This document shows, one piece after another, positions 1 through 11,400 of a stretch of DNA of 64,000 bases. The stretch comes from Ahaetulla prasina (lineage: Eukaryota; Chordata; Lepidosauria; Squamata; Colubridae): positions 284,586,524 to 284,650,523 of the forward strand of contig NC_080540.1 of NCBI RefSeq assembly GCF_028640845.1. The letters are read 5' to 3'. Positions within the stretch are counted from its first letter, which is position 1. Each line of letters begins with the position of its first letter. Position numbers and translations under genes: made by a program. The notes beneath the pieces were generated by a model that was given only the letters and a program-made list of their open reading frames with translations, ran no database searches and was not told the origin of the DNA.

Positions 1-419
1 ACTTCCATGAACTCACCCTGAAAATAACTGTATTTAAAGAAAAAAACAACAGCATCAAGCACAAAACGACACTTGAGAAAGGAGAAAGATGGGGAGAATA
101 AAAAAATATATTCTATTCTAAAAGAGGGAGGGGGGAATTGAAGCGGGTGCTTATAAATCCCTCCAGGTTGTAAAGCCACACACACACACTCGAATTCCCC
201 CTTTGGATATGTGGGGTGCGGGAGAGTCAAATGGGGTGTGTGTGTGTGTGTGTGTGTGCAGGAGAAGAGGAAGCCACTGGATCCAGCTGTCAGAAACGGA
301 AAGGAAAAGATGGAGGGGGGGAGAAGGAAACCATAAGGCAGAGAGGGAGCCCGACCGTCATTTTCTACCCGAATTTTCTACTTTAACTCAGAATTTTCTA
401 CCTTAACTCAGCCTTAAAC
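1..419. other. Non-coding flank, no gene seen
   Basis: No conserved coding stretch is visible. The segment holds a short CA run near 178-190, a TG microsatellite at about 235-258 and a purine-rich stretch. If a minus-strand gene starts in the CpG island to the right, this would be the beginning of its first intron. Confidence 0.5.
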
Positions 420-800
420 AGGCGTCGCGCTGCCCCCGACGGACTACTACCTGCTCTCCTCCCCGCGTCTCCTCCTGCTGGAAGAAGGGCGCCTTCTCAG
501 CAGCCCCCGCGACCGCCCTCGATGGCTCCGCTTCCTGCTCGCCCCTCAGCCGGGGCTCAACGCAGCCGCTGGATATCAGCTGACGGACTGGCAGCGGCCA
601 GAGACGGCTGCCGCAAGTGTCGCAAAAGAGCGCCCCCCTCCCACTCGCGGTGTGCTTTCCGGCAGCCGCCTCTGGCCGCGAGAGGCTGGTCGCCATGGAG
701 ACGGAGAGGCGGGGAGGAAGGTGGGGGGGGTTCCGTGATGACGCATCGTCGCTTCGATGCCCCGCCTCCCGCGGGGAATGGGAAAGCGGGCGCTGGTTGA
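420..800 (-). promoter_or_regulatory. CpG island, candidate divergent promoter/5' UTR exon
   Basis: GC-rich, CpG-dense block in an otherwise AT-rich region. It contains a CRE/ATF-like TGACGCA at 739-745. On the minus strand a good splice donor (CAG|GTAGTA) lies at 451/450, so a non-coding first exon of roughly 451-780 on the minus strand is possible. In other vertebrates WDR7 is the head-to-head neighbour of TXNL1 and its first exon is non-coding, so this could be a WDR7 promoter. That assignment comes from synteny, not from any WDR7 coding sequence here. Long open frames on both strands reflect high GC and are not called as genes. Confidence 0.45.
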
Positions 801-862
801 AGAAGAAAGTAGAGTGAAATGGTTTTTTTTTTAATTTTATTTTTGTCAAGCATCTATAACAT

Positions 863-1557
863 TAGAATAGAATTTTTATTTTTTTATTGGCCAAGTGTGA
901 TTGGACACACAAGGAATATGTCTTGGTGCACACGCTCTCAGTGTACATAAAAGAAAAGATACCTTCAGCAAAGTACAACACTTACAACACTTAATGAATA
1001 GAATAGAATTTTATTGGCCAAGTGTGATTGGACACACAAGGAATTTGTCTTGGTGCATATGCTCTCAGTGTACATAAAAGAAAAGATACCTTCATCAAGG
1101 TACAACATTTACAACACAATTGATGATCAATATATCAATATAAATCATAATGATTGCCAGCAACAAGTTATAGTCATACAGTCATAAGTGGAAAGAGATC
1201 AGTGATGGGAACTATGAAACGATTAATAGTAGTGCAGATTCAGTAAATAGTCTGACAGTGTTGATGGAATTATTTGTTTAGCAGAGTGATGGCCTTCGGG
1301 AAAAAACTGTTCTTGTGTCTAGTTGTTCTGGTGTGCAGTGCTCTATAGCGTCGTTTTGAGGGTAGGAGTTGAAACAGTTTATGTCCAGGATGCGAGGGAT
1401 CTGCAAATATTTTCACGGCCCTCTTCTTGATTCGTGCAGTATACAGGTCCTCAATGGAAGGCAGGTTGGTAGCAATTGTTTTTTCTGCAGTTCTAATTAT
1501 CCTCTGAAGTCTGTGTTTTTCTTGTTGGGTTGCAGAACCGAACCAGACAGTTATAGA
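863..1557 (-). mobile_element. 5'-truncated CR1/L3-type LINE end with doubled tail
   Basis: The minus strand matches the last part of the ORF and 3' UTR of the LINEs at 2875-4740 and 10220-12095. The 3' end is on the left. The terminal tail monomer is present twice: ATTGGCCAAG at 886 and 1013, 127 bp apart, separated by an AATAG-type tail. This is a two-copy version of the large array at 7297-8930. Confidence 0.85.
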
Positions 1558-1713
1558 TAATCATAGGATACAAATTTAACACTTACAGATAAAAGTATAA
1601 ACATGATTATGAATACACCAATAAAGGAGAATAGTTGTAGCTCAGGGTTGACGTGAAGGGTCCTTGGTGTTCTCTGAGCTTGGTTTTTTTCCTGGGGTTT
1701 TTTTTTTTTTTTT

Positions 1714-1753
1714 GCAGATATTTCATTACCCAACTAGGTAGCATTATCAGTGC
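1714..1753 (-). ncRNA. Degenerate hammerhead-like motif (Penelope type)
   Basis: Read on the minus strand: stem I GCA (1751-1753), core CTGATAA (1744-1750), one unpaired T, GCTACC, loop TAGTTG, GGTAAT, GAAA (1721-1724), TATC, then TGC (1714-1716), which pairs with GCA. The consensus core CTGANGA has its G changed to A, so it is probably inactive. It belongs to the same family as 37457-37497. Confidence 0.5.
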
Positions 1754-1900
1754 TATAGCGAAATGTTAAGGGGGCAGGAGATGTAGGCATGTAAGGGAGC
1801 GCATCAGGGAGGAATTCCTGGGGGTGTAATTTGGATGCTGGCAACTTAATGCTTGCTGATATCAAGCCGATTCTCTGCTTCCACCAAGGAGGGTTTAGGG

Positions 1901-2037
1901 CAGTGGTGGGATTCAGCCTGTTCGCACCACTTCGGGAGAACTGGTTGTTAAGTGTCTGAGCAGCTTGGCAAACTGGTTGTTGGAAGAAATCATTAGGGCA
2001 GAGAACCGGTTGTTAAAGTACTTGAATCCCACCACTG
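1901..2037. mobile_element. hAT-type MITE with 8-bp TSD
   Basis: 137-bp element with inverted ends (CAGTGGTGGGATTCA / TGAATCCCACCACTG). It is flanked by perfect 8-bp direct repeats GTTTAGGG at 1893-1900 and 2038-2045. Element and TSD are both duplicated at 9243-9379, so insertion preceded the duplication. Confidence 0.85.
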
Positions 2038-2169
2038 GTTTAGGGTGCAAAAGAGATGGAGAGAAAGATATGTGTCTACTGTCTATGGAGATTCTCAGTC
2101 ATCCAAGTCATGGTTGTCCCAAAGGTGCTTTTTTTTCCAAGAGGCAACAGGATTTTCTGATTTTTCTTT

Positions 2170-2352
2170 GAAGAGGTTTTGCTTTTCATCCAAGAAGCTT
2201 CTTCAGCTCCTACTGGATGGTGAGGAATGGAAGGATTTATACTCTTTGCAGATAGCTGGTCATTTATACTCTGCAAGGAGTATAAATCTTTCCATTCCTC
2301 ACCATCCGGTCAGAGCTGAAGAAGCTTCTTGGATGAGAAGCGAAAGGTCTTC
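2170..2352. repeat. Fold-back repeat with two opposed hammerhead-like motifs (unit A)
   Basis: Inverted repeat whose arms each carry a hammerhead-like motif. The + copy has stem I GAG 2313-2315, core CTGAAGA 2316-2322, one unpaired A, helix II GCTTCT/AGAAGC (2324-2329/2336-2341) with loop TGGATG, GAAA 2342-2345, GGTC 2346-2349 and stem I TTC 2350-2352. The minus-strand copy (2170-2209) is degraded (AAAA for GAAA). Architecture and family context suggest a Penelope-like retroelement terminus. Confidence 0.6.
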
Positions 2353-2399
2353 AAAGAAAAACCAGAAAGTCCAGTTACCTTTGAGACAAAGATAGGGTG

Positions 2400-2874
2400 G
2401 TGTTTTTTTTGGGGGGGGGTTGTTTGTTTTAGCATGGATGCATTGATTATGCTCTAATCATTTTAACTGTTGCTATCATGGTTTCAAGCCGGACAGCCAT
2501 ACACATTTAATTAAATTACCACTATTTCACTGAAGCTGAGATTCAAGTAATGAATGCCATAATTATTACAGTATTTCTTTAATGGTTCTGTATTTTACAT
2601 TTTGAGTGTTGATATGGCCTAAGAACGAATCAAAGTATCAAGTAATGAATAACTATCAAGTAATGAATAACCTAAAACAACATATAGTACCTTTGCTGGT
2701 GCTATTTAATTTTCCCTGGCAAATGTACCCAGTTTTGAAGGTATCCTAGTAAAAGCACATTTTCAAAATAGCATACAACAAAGGTTTAAACCACTCTCTA
2801 TAAAAAACCCTACAGTAATCCAAATGTTTACAGCAAAAATTGTCGGATACACAAAGACATACACATTTTCTAAA
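2400..2874. other. AT-rich segment, nothing recognised
   Basis: A G-rich run near 2410 and two close copies of ATCAAGTAATGAATAAC near 2640-2670 are the only features seen. It is duplicated at about 9740-10220. Confidence 0.4.
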
Positions 2875-4740
2875 GCTTCCCTATCTCCAAAATATCACCG
2901 GCTATGGCAAACCTCCTTCCCAGGCTGAAGGTAATCAACAACTGGCAGATGACCTGAATGAGTTTTACTGCAGGTTTGAAAGGAAACTACAGCCACCTAT
3001 CTCCACAACCCCCATCTCAGACACACCAACAACAGTCAAGCCTCCTACAACTGACCCCATTTCATTGGGTTCACAACCCCTAGTGATCACAGAAAAGGAA
3101 GTGCAGGACCTATTTCACAGACAAAAGCCAGGAAAAGCTCCAGGCCCAGACAAGATAACTCCTTCTTGCTTAAAAGTCTGTGCTGACCAATTGGCCCCCA
3201 TCTTCACCCATATTTTCAATAAATCACTAGAGATGTGTTATGTTCCTTCTTGCTTCAAACGCTCTACCATCATCCCAGTGCCGAAGAAGCCCACCATCAA
3301 GGAACTGAATGACTACAGACCAGTTGCTTTAACATCTGTAGTCATGAAAACCTTTGAAAGGCTAGTGCTTTCCTACTTGAAAACCATCATGGATCCGCTG
3401 TTAGACCCCTTGCAATTTGCATACCGAGCAAATAGATCAACAGATGATGCTGTTAATATGGCTCTGCACTACATCCTACAACATCTTGAGTCTCCAAAGA
3501 CCTATGCAAGGGTCCTTTTTGTAGACTTTAGTTCAGCATTCAATACCATCATTCCAGACATTCTTCTAACTAAGCTAAACCAGCTACAGGTACCGGAACA
3601 GACTTGTAAGTGGATCACAAGCTTCCTAACAAACAGGAAGCAGCAGGTGAAGCTAAGCAAGATCACATCAAATACCTGTACAATTAGCACAGGGGGCCCT
3701 CAGGGCTGTGTGCTCTCCCCACTTCTCTCTGTATACCAATGACTGCATCTCCAATGATCCATCTGTTAAGCTACTGAAGTTCGCAGATGACACAACAGTG
3801 ATTGGTCTCATTCGAGACAATGACGAATCCGCATATAGACGAGAGGACGAACGACTAGCCTTGTGGTGCAACCAAAACAATCTGGAACTGAACACACTCA
3901 AAACCGTAGAAATGGTGGTAGACTTTAGGAGAAACCCTTCCATACTTCCACCTCTCACAATACTTGACAACACAGTATCAACAGTAGAAACCTTCAAATT
4001 TCTAGGTTCTATCATATCGCAAGATCTAAAATGGACAGCTAACATCAAAACCTCATTAAAAAAGGACAACAAAGAATGTTCTTTCTGCGCCAACTCAGTA
4101 AGCTCAAACTGCCCAAGGAGCTGCTGATCCAGTTCTACAGAGGAATTATTGAGTCTGTCATTTGCACCTCTATAACTGTCTGGTTCGGTTCTGCAACCCA
4201 ACAAGAAAAACACAGACTTCAGAGGATAATTAGAACTGCAGAAAAAATAATTGCTACCAACCTGCCTTCCATTGAGGACCTGTATACTGCACGAATCAAG
4301 AAGAGGGCCGTGAAAATATTTGCAGATCCCTCACATCCTGGACATAAACTGTTTCAACTCCTACCCTCAAAACGACGCTATAGAGCACTGCACACCAGAA
4401 CAACTAGACACAAGAACAGTTTTTCCCCGAAGGCCATCACTCTGCTAAACAAATAATTCCTCAACACTGTCAGACTATTTACTGAATCTGCACTACTATT
4501 AATCTTCTCATCGTTCCCATCACCAATCTCTTTCCACTTATGACTGTATGACTATAACTTGTTGCTGGCAATCCTTATGATTTATATTGATATATTGACC
4601 ATCAATTGTGTTGTAAATGTTGTACCTTGATGAACGTATCTTTTCTTTTATGTACACTGAGAGCATATGCACCAAGACAAATTCCTTGTGTGTCCCATCA
4701 CACTTGGCCAATAAAAATTCTATTCTATTCTATTCTATTC
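2875..4740 (+). pseudogene. 5'-truncated CR1/L3-type LINE, RT broken by frameshifts (copy A)
   Basis: Non-LTR reverse transcriptase C-terminal part. Motifs in order: GKAPGPDKI, DYRPVALTS, FVDFSSAFN, a PQGCVLSP block and FADDTTVIGL (YxDD-type active site as FADD). The open frame runs to about 3735. A 2-bp loss relative to copy B shifts the frame, and about 2 extra A near 4060 shift it back; the ORF ends at 4456. The endonuclease region is missing (5' truncation). The 3' UTR ends in the tail TTGGCCAATAAAAATTCTAT followed by an ATTCT microsatellite. Retrotransposition from this copy would be impossible. The family resembles the snake CR1-L3 group reported to seed AATAG microsatellites. Confidence 0.9.
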
Positions 4741-4744
4741 TAAA

Positions 4745-4860
4745 AAAAAGTGTGTTTCTCAACTTTAGCAACTTTAAAAAGTTTGGATCATCTGGCTGGC
4801 TGGGGAATTCTGGGAATTGAAGTCCAGGCGTCTTAAAACTGCCACGGTTGAGAAAGACTG
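4745..4860. mobile_element. hAT-like fold-back remnant
   Basis: Ends carry the inverted pair GTTTCTCAAC / GTTGAGAAA with an internal AATTCTGGGAATTGAAGTCC block common in squamate repeats. In the unit B copy (12103-12190) the AATTCTGG block is deleted. No clear TSD. Confidence 0.5.
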
Positions 4861-4914
4861 CTACCTAATCTCACCAAACGACCTGTATTTCTAATTCATA
4901 AATCTCATGCCCAC

Positions 4915-5394
4915 AACCAAGATGGCAACCTTTGCTCCTTTCCAGAACCTAAAAAGCCTCCAGCCCTTGCTGAAGTCGATTTCCGCCTGAAAACGAGGAG
5001 GCCTTCCGCTCTCCAACTTCCCCACTTCTTACAGCGGCTCACCATAGAGAGAAGCGCCACGCTTAGACCGGCGCCTCTCTGCGACCAATCGCCTCCGTTC
5101 TTTTTTTTTTTTTCCCTTCACGCTTACCGGAAGTTGGCTCTGCCCAACCTTTCCTCTCTCTCCCCCCCCGCCCCTTCACCACTCTATCCCTCGAGCCTGA
5201 ATGACTCGCTCAGGGAAAGGTTAATTAAGGAAGGAGCGGGAAAAAGGGCTGAGCTACGCGCGCCTGCGCAAAAGATGCTGTGGTGCATGCTGGGCGGGCG
5301 TCTTCCTCCTCCTCCCCCTTCCCGCCGTGACTGTGCAGATACCGGCGCTTTCCTGCCGTTTAGCCCCCCCGACGCCCCGTGAGTCGCTGCCGGG
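4915..5394 (+). promoter_or_regulatory. TXNL1: TXNL1 promoter and 5' UTR, copy A
   Basis: CpG-rich, TATA-less region directly upstream of the exon 1 ATG. Visible sites are YY1-like AAGATGGC (4919-4926), CCAAT (5085-5089), ETS/GABP CCGGAAGT (5127-5134) and an NRF1-like GCGCGCCTGCGCA (about 5258-5270). Such sites are typical of housekeeping and bidirectional promoters, consistent with a possible divergent transcript. A 35-codon upstream reading frame (ATG at 5274, stop ending 5382) lies in the leader if transcription begins upstream of it. Confidence 0.75.
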
Positions 5395-5492
5395 ATGGTC
5401 GGGGTGAAGGTGATCGCTAACGACGCCGACTTCCAGAGCGAACTGAGCGCCGCCGGCTGCCGGCTGGCGGTGGCCAAGTTCACCATGAGAGG
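5395..5492 (+). CDS. TXNL1: TXNL1 coding exon 1, copy A
   Basis: Encodes residues 1-32 plus two bases of codon 33, beginning MVGVKVIAND. Donor AGAGG|GTGAGT follows. The sequence is identical in copy B. This is the distal copy; using it requires splicing past copy B, giving a 17.8-kb first intron. Confidence 0.93.
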
Positions 5493-8400
5493 GTGAGTGA
5501 AGGAGCTCCCATTTTCGCCGCCCTTTCGGGTCCCCGCGTGGGGTTTCCTCCCCGTTGGGAGCAGACGCGCGTCAGAGGGTTCACACGAACGGCCTTGCAA
5601 GCGTCGCGGGTCGCAGTAGAAGGAGGCGGCTTTTTCTGGGTGGGGGGAGTGGGGTTGGGTGTGTGTGTGTTGAGGCGGTGTCTTATGGGTTGTGGAATCC
5701 CCCTTTCCTCTCTGGGTAGCCAGGAAACATCGATGAAGAGCCGGGGTATCATTTTTGGGGGGACCGTTCGCCCCGAAATGTGTGACTTCTAGTGTGAATA
5801 GATTAAAGTGAAATCGAATCAGAATCAAAATAGAGTTGGAAGGGACCTTGGAGCTCTTCTGTGTTAAAAACAATAACAACAACTGTAACAGAGTTGGAAG
5901 GGACCTTGGAGGTCATCTAGTCCAACCCCCTGCTCAGGCAGTAGACCTGTGCTAGGGATTTGAACCGGCGACCTTTCTGATCGACAAGTTCAGCATCTTG
6001 GCCACTGATCCACCTAGCCAGGAATGTTGTTTCTCTATGTCAGGTAATATATGCGGGTGTATACATAATTTTGTACTTTATTTATTTATCTTGTCATGTT
6101 TATGTAGTGTATATTGGAGGTGGTGAGCTGTATGCAACGAAATTTCATTTTTAATGTATGCTAATTAGTCTACATTCAAAGTGACACTAAAGTTTTCTTT
6201 ATTGTCCAACCCCCCACATCCCCATCTCCCCAGCAGGAGACCCTATATAATTTGAGACAAGTAGCTGTCCAGTCTCTTCTTAAATTGATTAGCATCCAAA
6301 CCAAGACCAGTGTGGGGGTGAAGATTAGCTCAGTATTATCAGATGTGCAAAAGTTTGAAAGAATGTAAAATGAAAATGGGTAAGATGGATAACCTATCCC
6401 CCTGCAACTTCTCCTTGGAAAGCAAGGCTTAAGCCTTGTGTTTCTAAAACTTAGCACCTCGAATATACATGGACTTCAGTTCCCAGAATTCTCCAGCCAG
6501 CTACATCTTCAAATTGTCAGGGTTGAGACACATTGGCTTAAGCTTTTCTCCTGACCAAGAACGACATCCTGTCCTTTTCTGTTTTGCTTTCTAGAGATAG
6601 AAATGCTTATTGTTTGCTCCATCTTTGGAGCTTTGAGTAAAAGGGAAAGCGTAGGAGGTAATAATAGTTGGTACTCCCCATTCTCAGCAGACTAGGCTTC
6701 AGGTGACATCAACTTTTTAGCAGATGCAAAGAACATTCTCCCAAAATTTTGGGGAGTATGAGGACAAGGAGATAAAGTCAGGTCAGCTAGCCAGACAACA
6801 GCCAGCAGCCAGTTATGAATTGGTAACTACCAAAGCAAGTAGGCAACTTGGCAGAAGAGATTCCAGGAGAGAGACCAGAAGGAGTGCTCTGACAGCCTCA
6901 GGAAAAGTAAATCTCCTTTTCCCCCCACTAAGAGAATATTGATAGAGGAACCAAAGACTACTGAATGTGGGGCTGTGTTGGAAAAACAGCTGCAAGAAAA
7001 GCCCTAGATTGGTGTGAGCTGTCATAGTGGCCCAGGCCTGGGTTGTTTTGACTGGTCCTGATTTCTATGCAGGGCATAGGAATTCCATTAGGCAGAGCTA
7101 AATAATAATGTGGCAAGAGGAGACCAAAGCTCTTCGTAGAGAATTTGCCATTTCACTTCCAAAAGCCCATCCAGGGGCTCTGATTGACTTCCATCATATG
7201 CCTATTTAGAGACAGGAACCAAAAAGTGAAAAAATACAGCAGATTTCTTTGGAGAAACCGAAGGGGTGAAAAACACTGCAATTTCATTTTATTTTTATTG
7301 GCCAAGTGTGATTGGACACACAAGGAATTTGTCTTGGTGCATATGCTCTCAGTGTACATAAAAGAAAAGATACCTTCAGCAAAGTACAACACTTAATGAA
7401 TAGAATAGAATTTTATTGGCCAAGTGTGATTGGACACACAAGGAATATGTCTTGGTGCATATGCTCTCAGTGTACATAAAAGAAAAGATACCTTCAGCAA
7501 AGTACAACACTTAATGAATAGAATAGAATTTTATTGGCCAAGTGTGATTGGACACACAAGGAATATGTCTTGGTGCATATGCTCTCAGTGTACATAAAAG
7601 AAAAGATACCTTCAGCAAAGTACAACACTTAATGAATAGAATAGAATTTTATTGGCCAAGTGTGATTGGACACACAAGGAATTTGTCTTGGTGCATATGC
7701 TCTCAGTGTACATAAAAGAAAAGATACCTTCAGCAAAGTACAACACTTACAACACTTACAACACTTAATGAATAGAATAGAATTTTATTGGCCAAGTGTG
7801 ATTGGACACACAAGGAATATGTCTTGGTGCATATGCTCTCAGTGTACATAAAAGAAAAGATACCTTCAGCAAAGTACAACACTTAATGAATAGAATAGAA
7901 TTTTATTGGCCAAGTGTGATTGGACACACAAGGAATTTGTCTTGGTGCATATGCTCTCAGTGTACATAAAAGAAAAGATACCTTCAGCAAAGTACAACAC
8001 TTAATGAATAGAATAGAATTTTATTGGCCAAGTGTGATTGGACACACAAGGAATATGTCTTGGTGCATATGCTCTCAGTGTACATAAAAGAAAAGATACC
8101 TTCAGCAAAGTACAACACTTACAACACTTACAACACTTACAACACTTACAACACTTAATGAATAGAATAGAATTTTATTGGCCAAGTGTGATTGGACACA
8201 CAAGGAATTTGTCTTGGTGCATATGCTCTCAGTGTACATAAAAGAAAAGATACCTTCAGCAAAGTACAACACTTACAACACTTAATGAATAGAATAGAAT
8301 TTTTATTTTTATTGGCCAAGTGTGATTGGACACACAAGGAATTTGTCTTGGTGCATATGCTCTCAGTGTACATAAAAGAAAAGATACCTTCAGCAAAGTA

Positions 8401-11400
8401 CAACACTTAATGAATAGAATAGAATTTTATTGGCCAAGTGTGATTGGACACACAAGGAATTTGTCTTGGTGCATATGCTCTCAGTGTACATAAAAGAAAA
8501 GATACCTTCAGCAAAGTACAACACTTACAACACTTACAACACTTACAACACTTAATGAATAGAATAGAATTTTATTGGCCAAGTGTGATTGGACACACAA
8601 GGAATATGTCTTGGTGCATATGCTCTCAGTGTACATAAAAGAAAAGATACCTTCAGCAAAGTACAACACTTACAACACTTACAACACTTAATGAATAGAA
8701 TAGAATTTTATTGGCCAAGTGTGATTGGACACACAAGGAATATGTCTTGGTGCATATGCTCTCAGTGTACATAAAAGAAAAGATACCTTCAGCAAAGTAC
8801 AACACTTACAACACTTACAACACTTACAACACTTACAACACTTACAACACTTACAACACTTAATGAATAGAATAGAATTTTATTGGCCAAGTGTGATTGG
8901 ACACACAAGGAATATGTCTTGGTGCATATGCTCCTCTTCTGATAAGAGACAAAAATTTTTTAAGAGAAGCTTTTCAGAGAGGTAATCGGACTAGACTAGA
9001 AGTCTTACCTATAGCACCCAGCAACAGGCTGGGGGAAAAACCTCTCCTTTTATACAGTTCTGCTGGAGGCTTCGTCCAATCAGCAACGTGCTGATTTCCC
9101 GCTCAAATATTTAAAGGCACAACTGTTAATACATAACAGAGCGCATCAGGGAGGAATTCCTGGGGGTGTAATTTGGATGCTGGCAACTTAATGCTTGCTG
9201 ATATCAAGCCGATTCTCTGCTTCCACCAAGGAGGGTTTAGGGCAGTGGTGGGATTCAGCCTGTTCGCACCACTTCGGGAGAACTGGTTGTTAAGTGTCTG
9301 AGCAGCTTGGCAAACTGGTTGTTGGAAGAAATCATTAGGGCAGAGAACCGGTTGTTAAAGTACTTGAATCCCACCACTGGTTTAGGGTGCAAAAGAGATG
9401 GAGAGAAAGATATGTGTCTACTGTCTATGGAGATTCTCAGTCATCCAAGTCATGGTTGTCCCAAAGGTGCTTTTTTTCCCAAGAGGCAACAGGATTTTCT
9501 GATTTTTCTTTGAAGAGGTTTTGCTTTTCATCCAAGAAGCTTCTTCAGCTCCTACTGGATGGTGAGGAATGGAAGGATTTATACTCTTTGCAGATAGCTG
9601 GTCATTTATACTCTGCAAGGAGTATAAATCTTTCCATTCCTCACCATCCGGTCAGAGCTGAAGAAGCTTCTTGGATGAGAAGCTAAAGGTCTTCAAAGAA
9701 AAACCAGAAAGTCCAGTTACCTTTGAGACAAAGATAGGGTGGTGTTTTTTTTTGGGGGGGGGTTGTTTGTTTTAGCATGGATGCATTGATTATGCTCTAA
9801 TCATTTTAACTGTTGCTATCATGGTTTCAAGCCGGACAGCCATACACATTTAATTAAATTACCACTATTTCACTGAAGCTGAGATTCAAGTAATGAATGC
9901 CATAATTATTACAGTATTTCTTTAATGGTTCTGTATTTTACATTTTGAGTGTTGATATGGCCTAAGAACGAATCAAAGTATCAAGTAATGAATAACTATC
10001 AAGTAATGAATAACCTAAAACAACATATAGTACCTTTGCTGGTGCTATTTAATTTTCCCTGGCAAATGTACCCAGTTTTGAAGGTATCCTAGTAAAAGCA
10101 CATTTTCAAAATAGCATACAACAAAGGTTTAAACCACTCTCTCTATATAAAAAAACCCTACAGTAATCCAAATGTTTACAGCAAAAAATTGTCGGATACA
10201 CAAAGACATACACATTTTCTAAAGCTTCCCTATCTCCAAAAATATCACCGGCTATGGCAAACCTCCTTCCCAGGCTGAAGATAATCAACAATTGGCAGAT
10301 GACCTGAATGAGTTTTACTGCAGGTTTGAAAGGAAACTACAGCCACCTATCTCCACAACCCCCATCTCAGACACACCAACAACAGTCAAGCCTCCTACAA
10401 CTGACCCCATTTCATTGGGTTCACAACCCCTAGTGGTCACAGAAAAGGAAGTGCATCACCTATTTCACAGACAAAAGCCAGGAAAAGCTCCAGGCCCAGA
10501 CAAGATAACTCCTTCTTGCTTAAAAGTCTGTGCTGACCAATTGGCCCCCATCTTCACTTATATTTTCAATAAATCACTAGAGATGTGTTATGTTCCTTCT
10601 TGCTTCAAACGCTCTACCATCATCCCAGTGCCGAAGAAGCCCACCATCAAGGAACTGAATGACTACAGACCAGTTGCTTTAACATCTGTAGTCATGAAAA
10701 CCTTTGAAAGGCTAGTGCTTTCCTACTTGAAAACCATCATGGATCCGCTGTTAGACCCCTTGCAATTTGCATACTGAGCAATAGATCAACAGATGATGCT
10801 GTTAATATGGCTCTGCACTACATCCTACAACATCTTGAGTCTCCAAAGTCCTATGCAAGGGTCCTTTTTGTAGACTTTAGTTCAGCATTCAATACCATCA
10901 TTCCAGACATTCTTCTAAGTAAGCTAAACCAGCTACAGGTATCGGAACAGACTTGTAAGTGGATCACAAGCTTCCTAACAAACAGGAAGCAGCAGGTGAA
11001 GCTAGGCAAGATCACATCAAATACCTGTACAATTAGCACAGGGGCCCCCCAAGGCTGTGTGCTCTCCCCACTTTTCTCTCTGTATACCAATGACTGCATC
11101 TCCAATGATCCATCTGTTAAGCTACTGAAGTTCGCAGATGACACAACAGTGATTGGTCTCATTCGAGACAATGACGAATCCGCATATAGACGAGAGGTCG
11201 AACGACTAGCCTTGTGGTGCAACCAAAACAATCTGGAACTGAACACACTCAAAACCGTAGAAATGGTGGTAGACTTTAGGAGAAACCCTTCCATACTTCC
11301 ACCTCTCACAATACTAGACAACACAGTATCAACAGTAGAAACCTTCAAATTTCTAGGTTCTATCATATCGCAAGATCTAAAATGGACAGCTAACATCAAA

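Larger units (their letters stand above)
1799..9022 (+). repeat. Tandem duplication, unit A (TXNL1 promoter and exon 1)
   Basis: 1799-7296 matches 9141-14630 almost base for base, and 8931-9022 matches 14716-14807. The unit contains a hAT element, a fold-back repeat, a truncated LINE, a CpG-rich promoter, TXNL1 exon 1 and part of intron 1. Unit A differs by a LINE-tail array (7297-8930) that replaces about 85 bp kept in unit B. It also retains roughly 35-40 bp near 4803 that unit B lacks. Both copies are in direct orientation. Confidence 0.95.

Noticed and set aside
403..853. Open frames of 66-148 codons on both strands in the CpG island
   Set aside because: They overlap in several frames, match no known family and follow from high GC with few stop codons.
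2170..2209. Minus-strand hammerhead-like motif of unit A as a functional ribozyme
   Set aside because: GAAA is changed to AAAA and the following bases are altered (CCTC), so it is kept only as a degraded partner arm.
5274..5382. 35-codon upstream frame before TXNL1
   Set aside because: Transcription start is unknown and no conservation can be judged; noted only in the promoter entry.
5184..5882. Minus-strand frame of 232 codons over the TXNL1 promoter, repeated at 12513-13211
   Set aside because: It is antisense to the promoter and exon 1 and has proline/threonine-rich low-complexity composition. Its repetition simply reflects the duplication.
7297..8930. Regularly spaced repeats that could suggest a CRISPR array
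   Set aside because: The repeat is the whole 118-bp monomer with no unique spacers; it derives from a LINE 3' end in a vertebrate genome.
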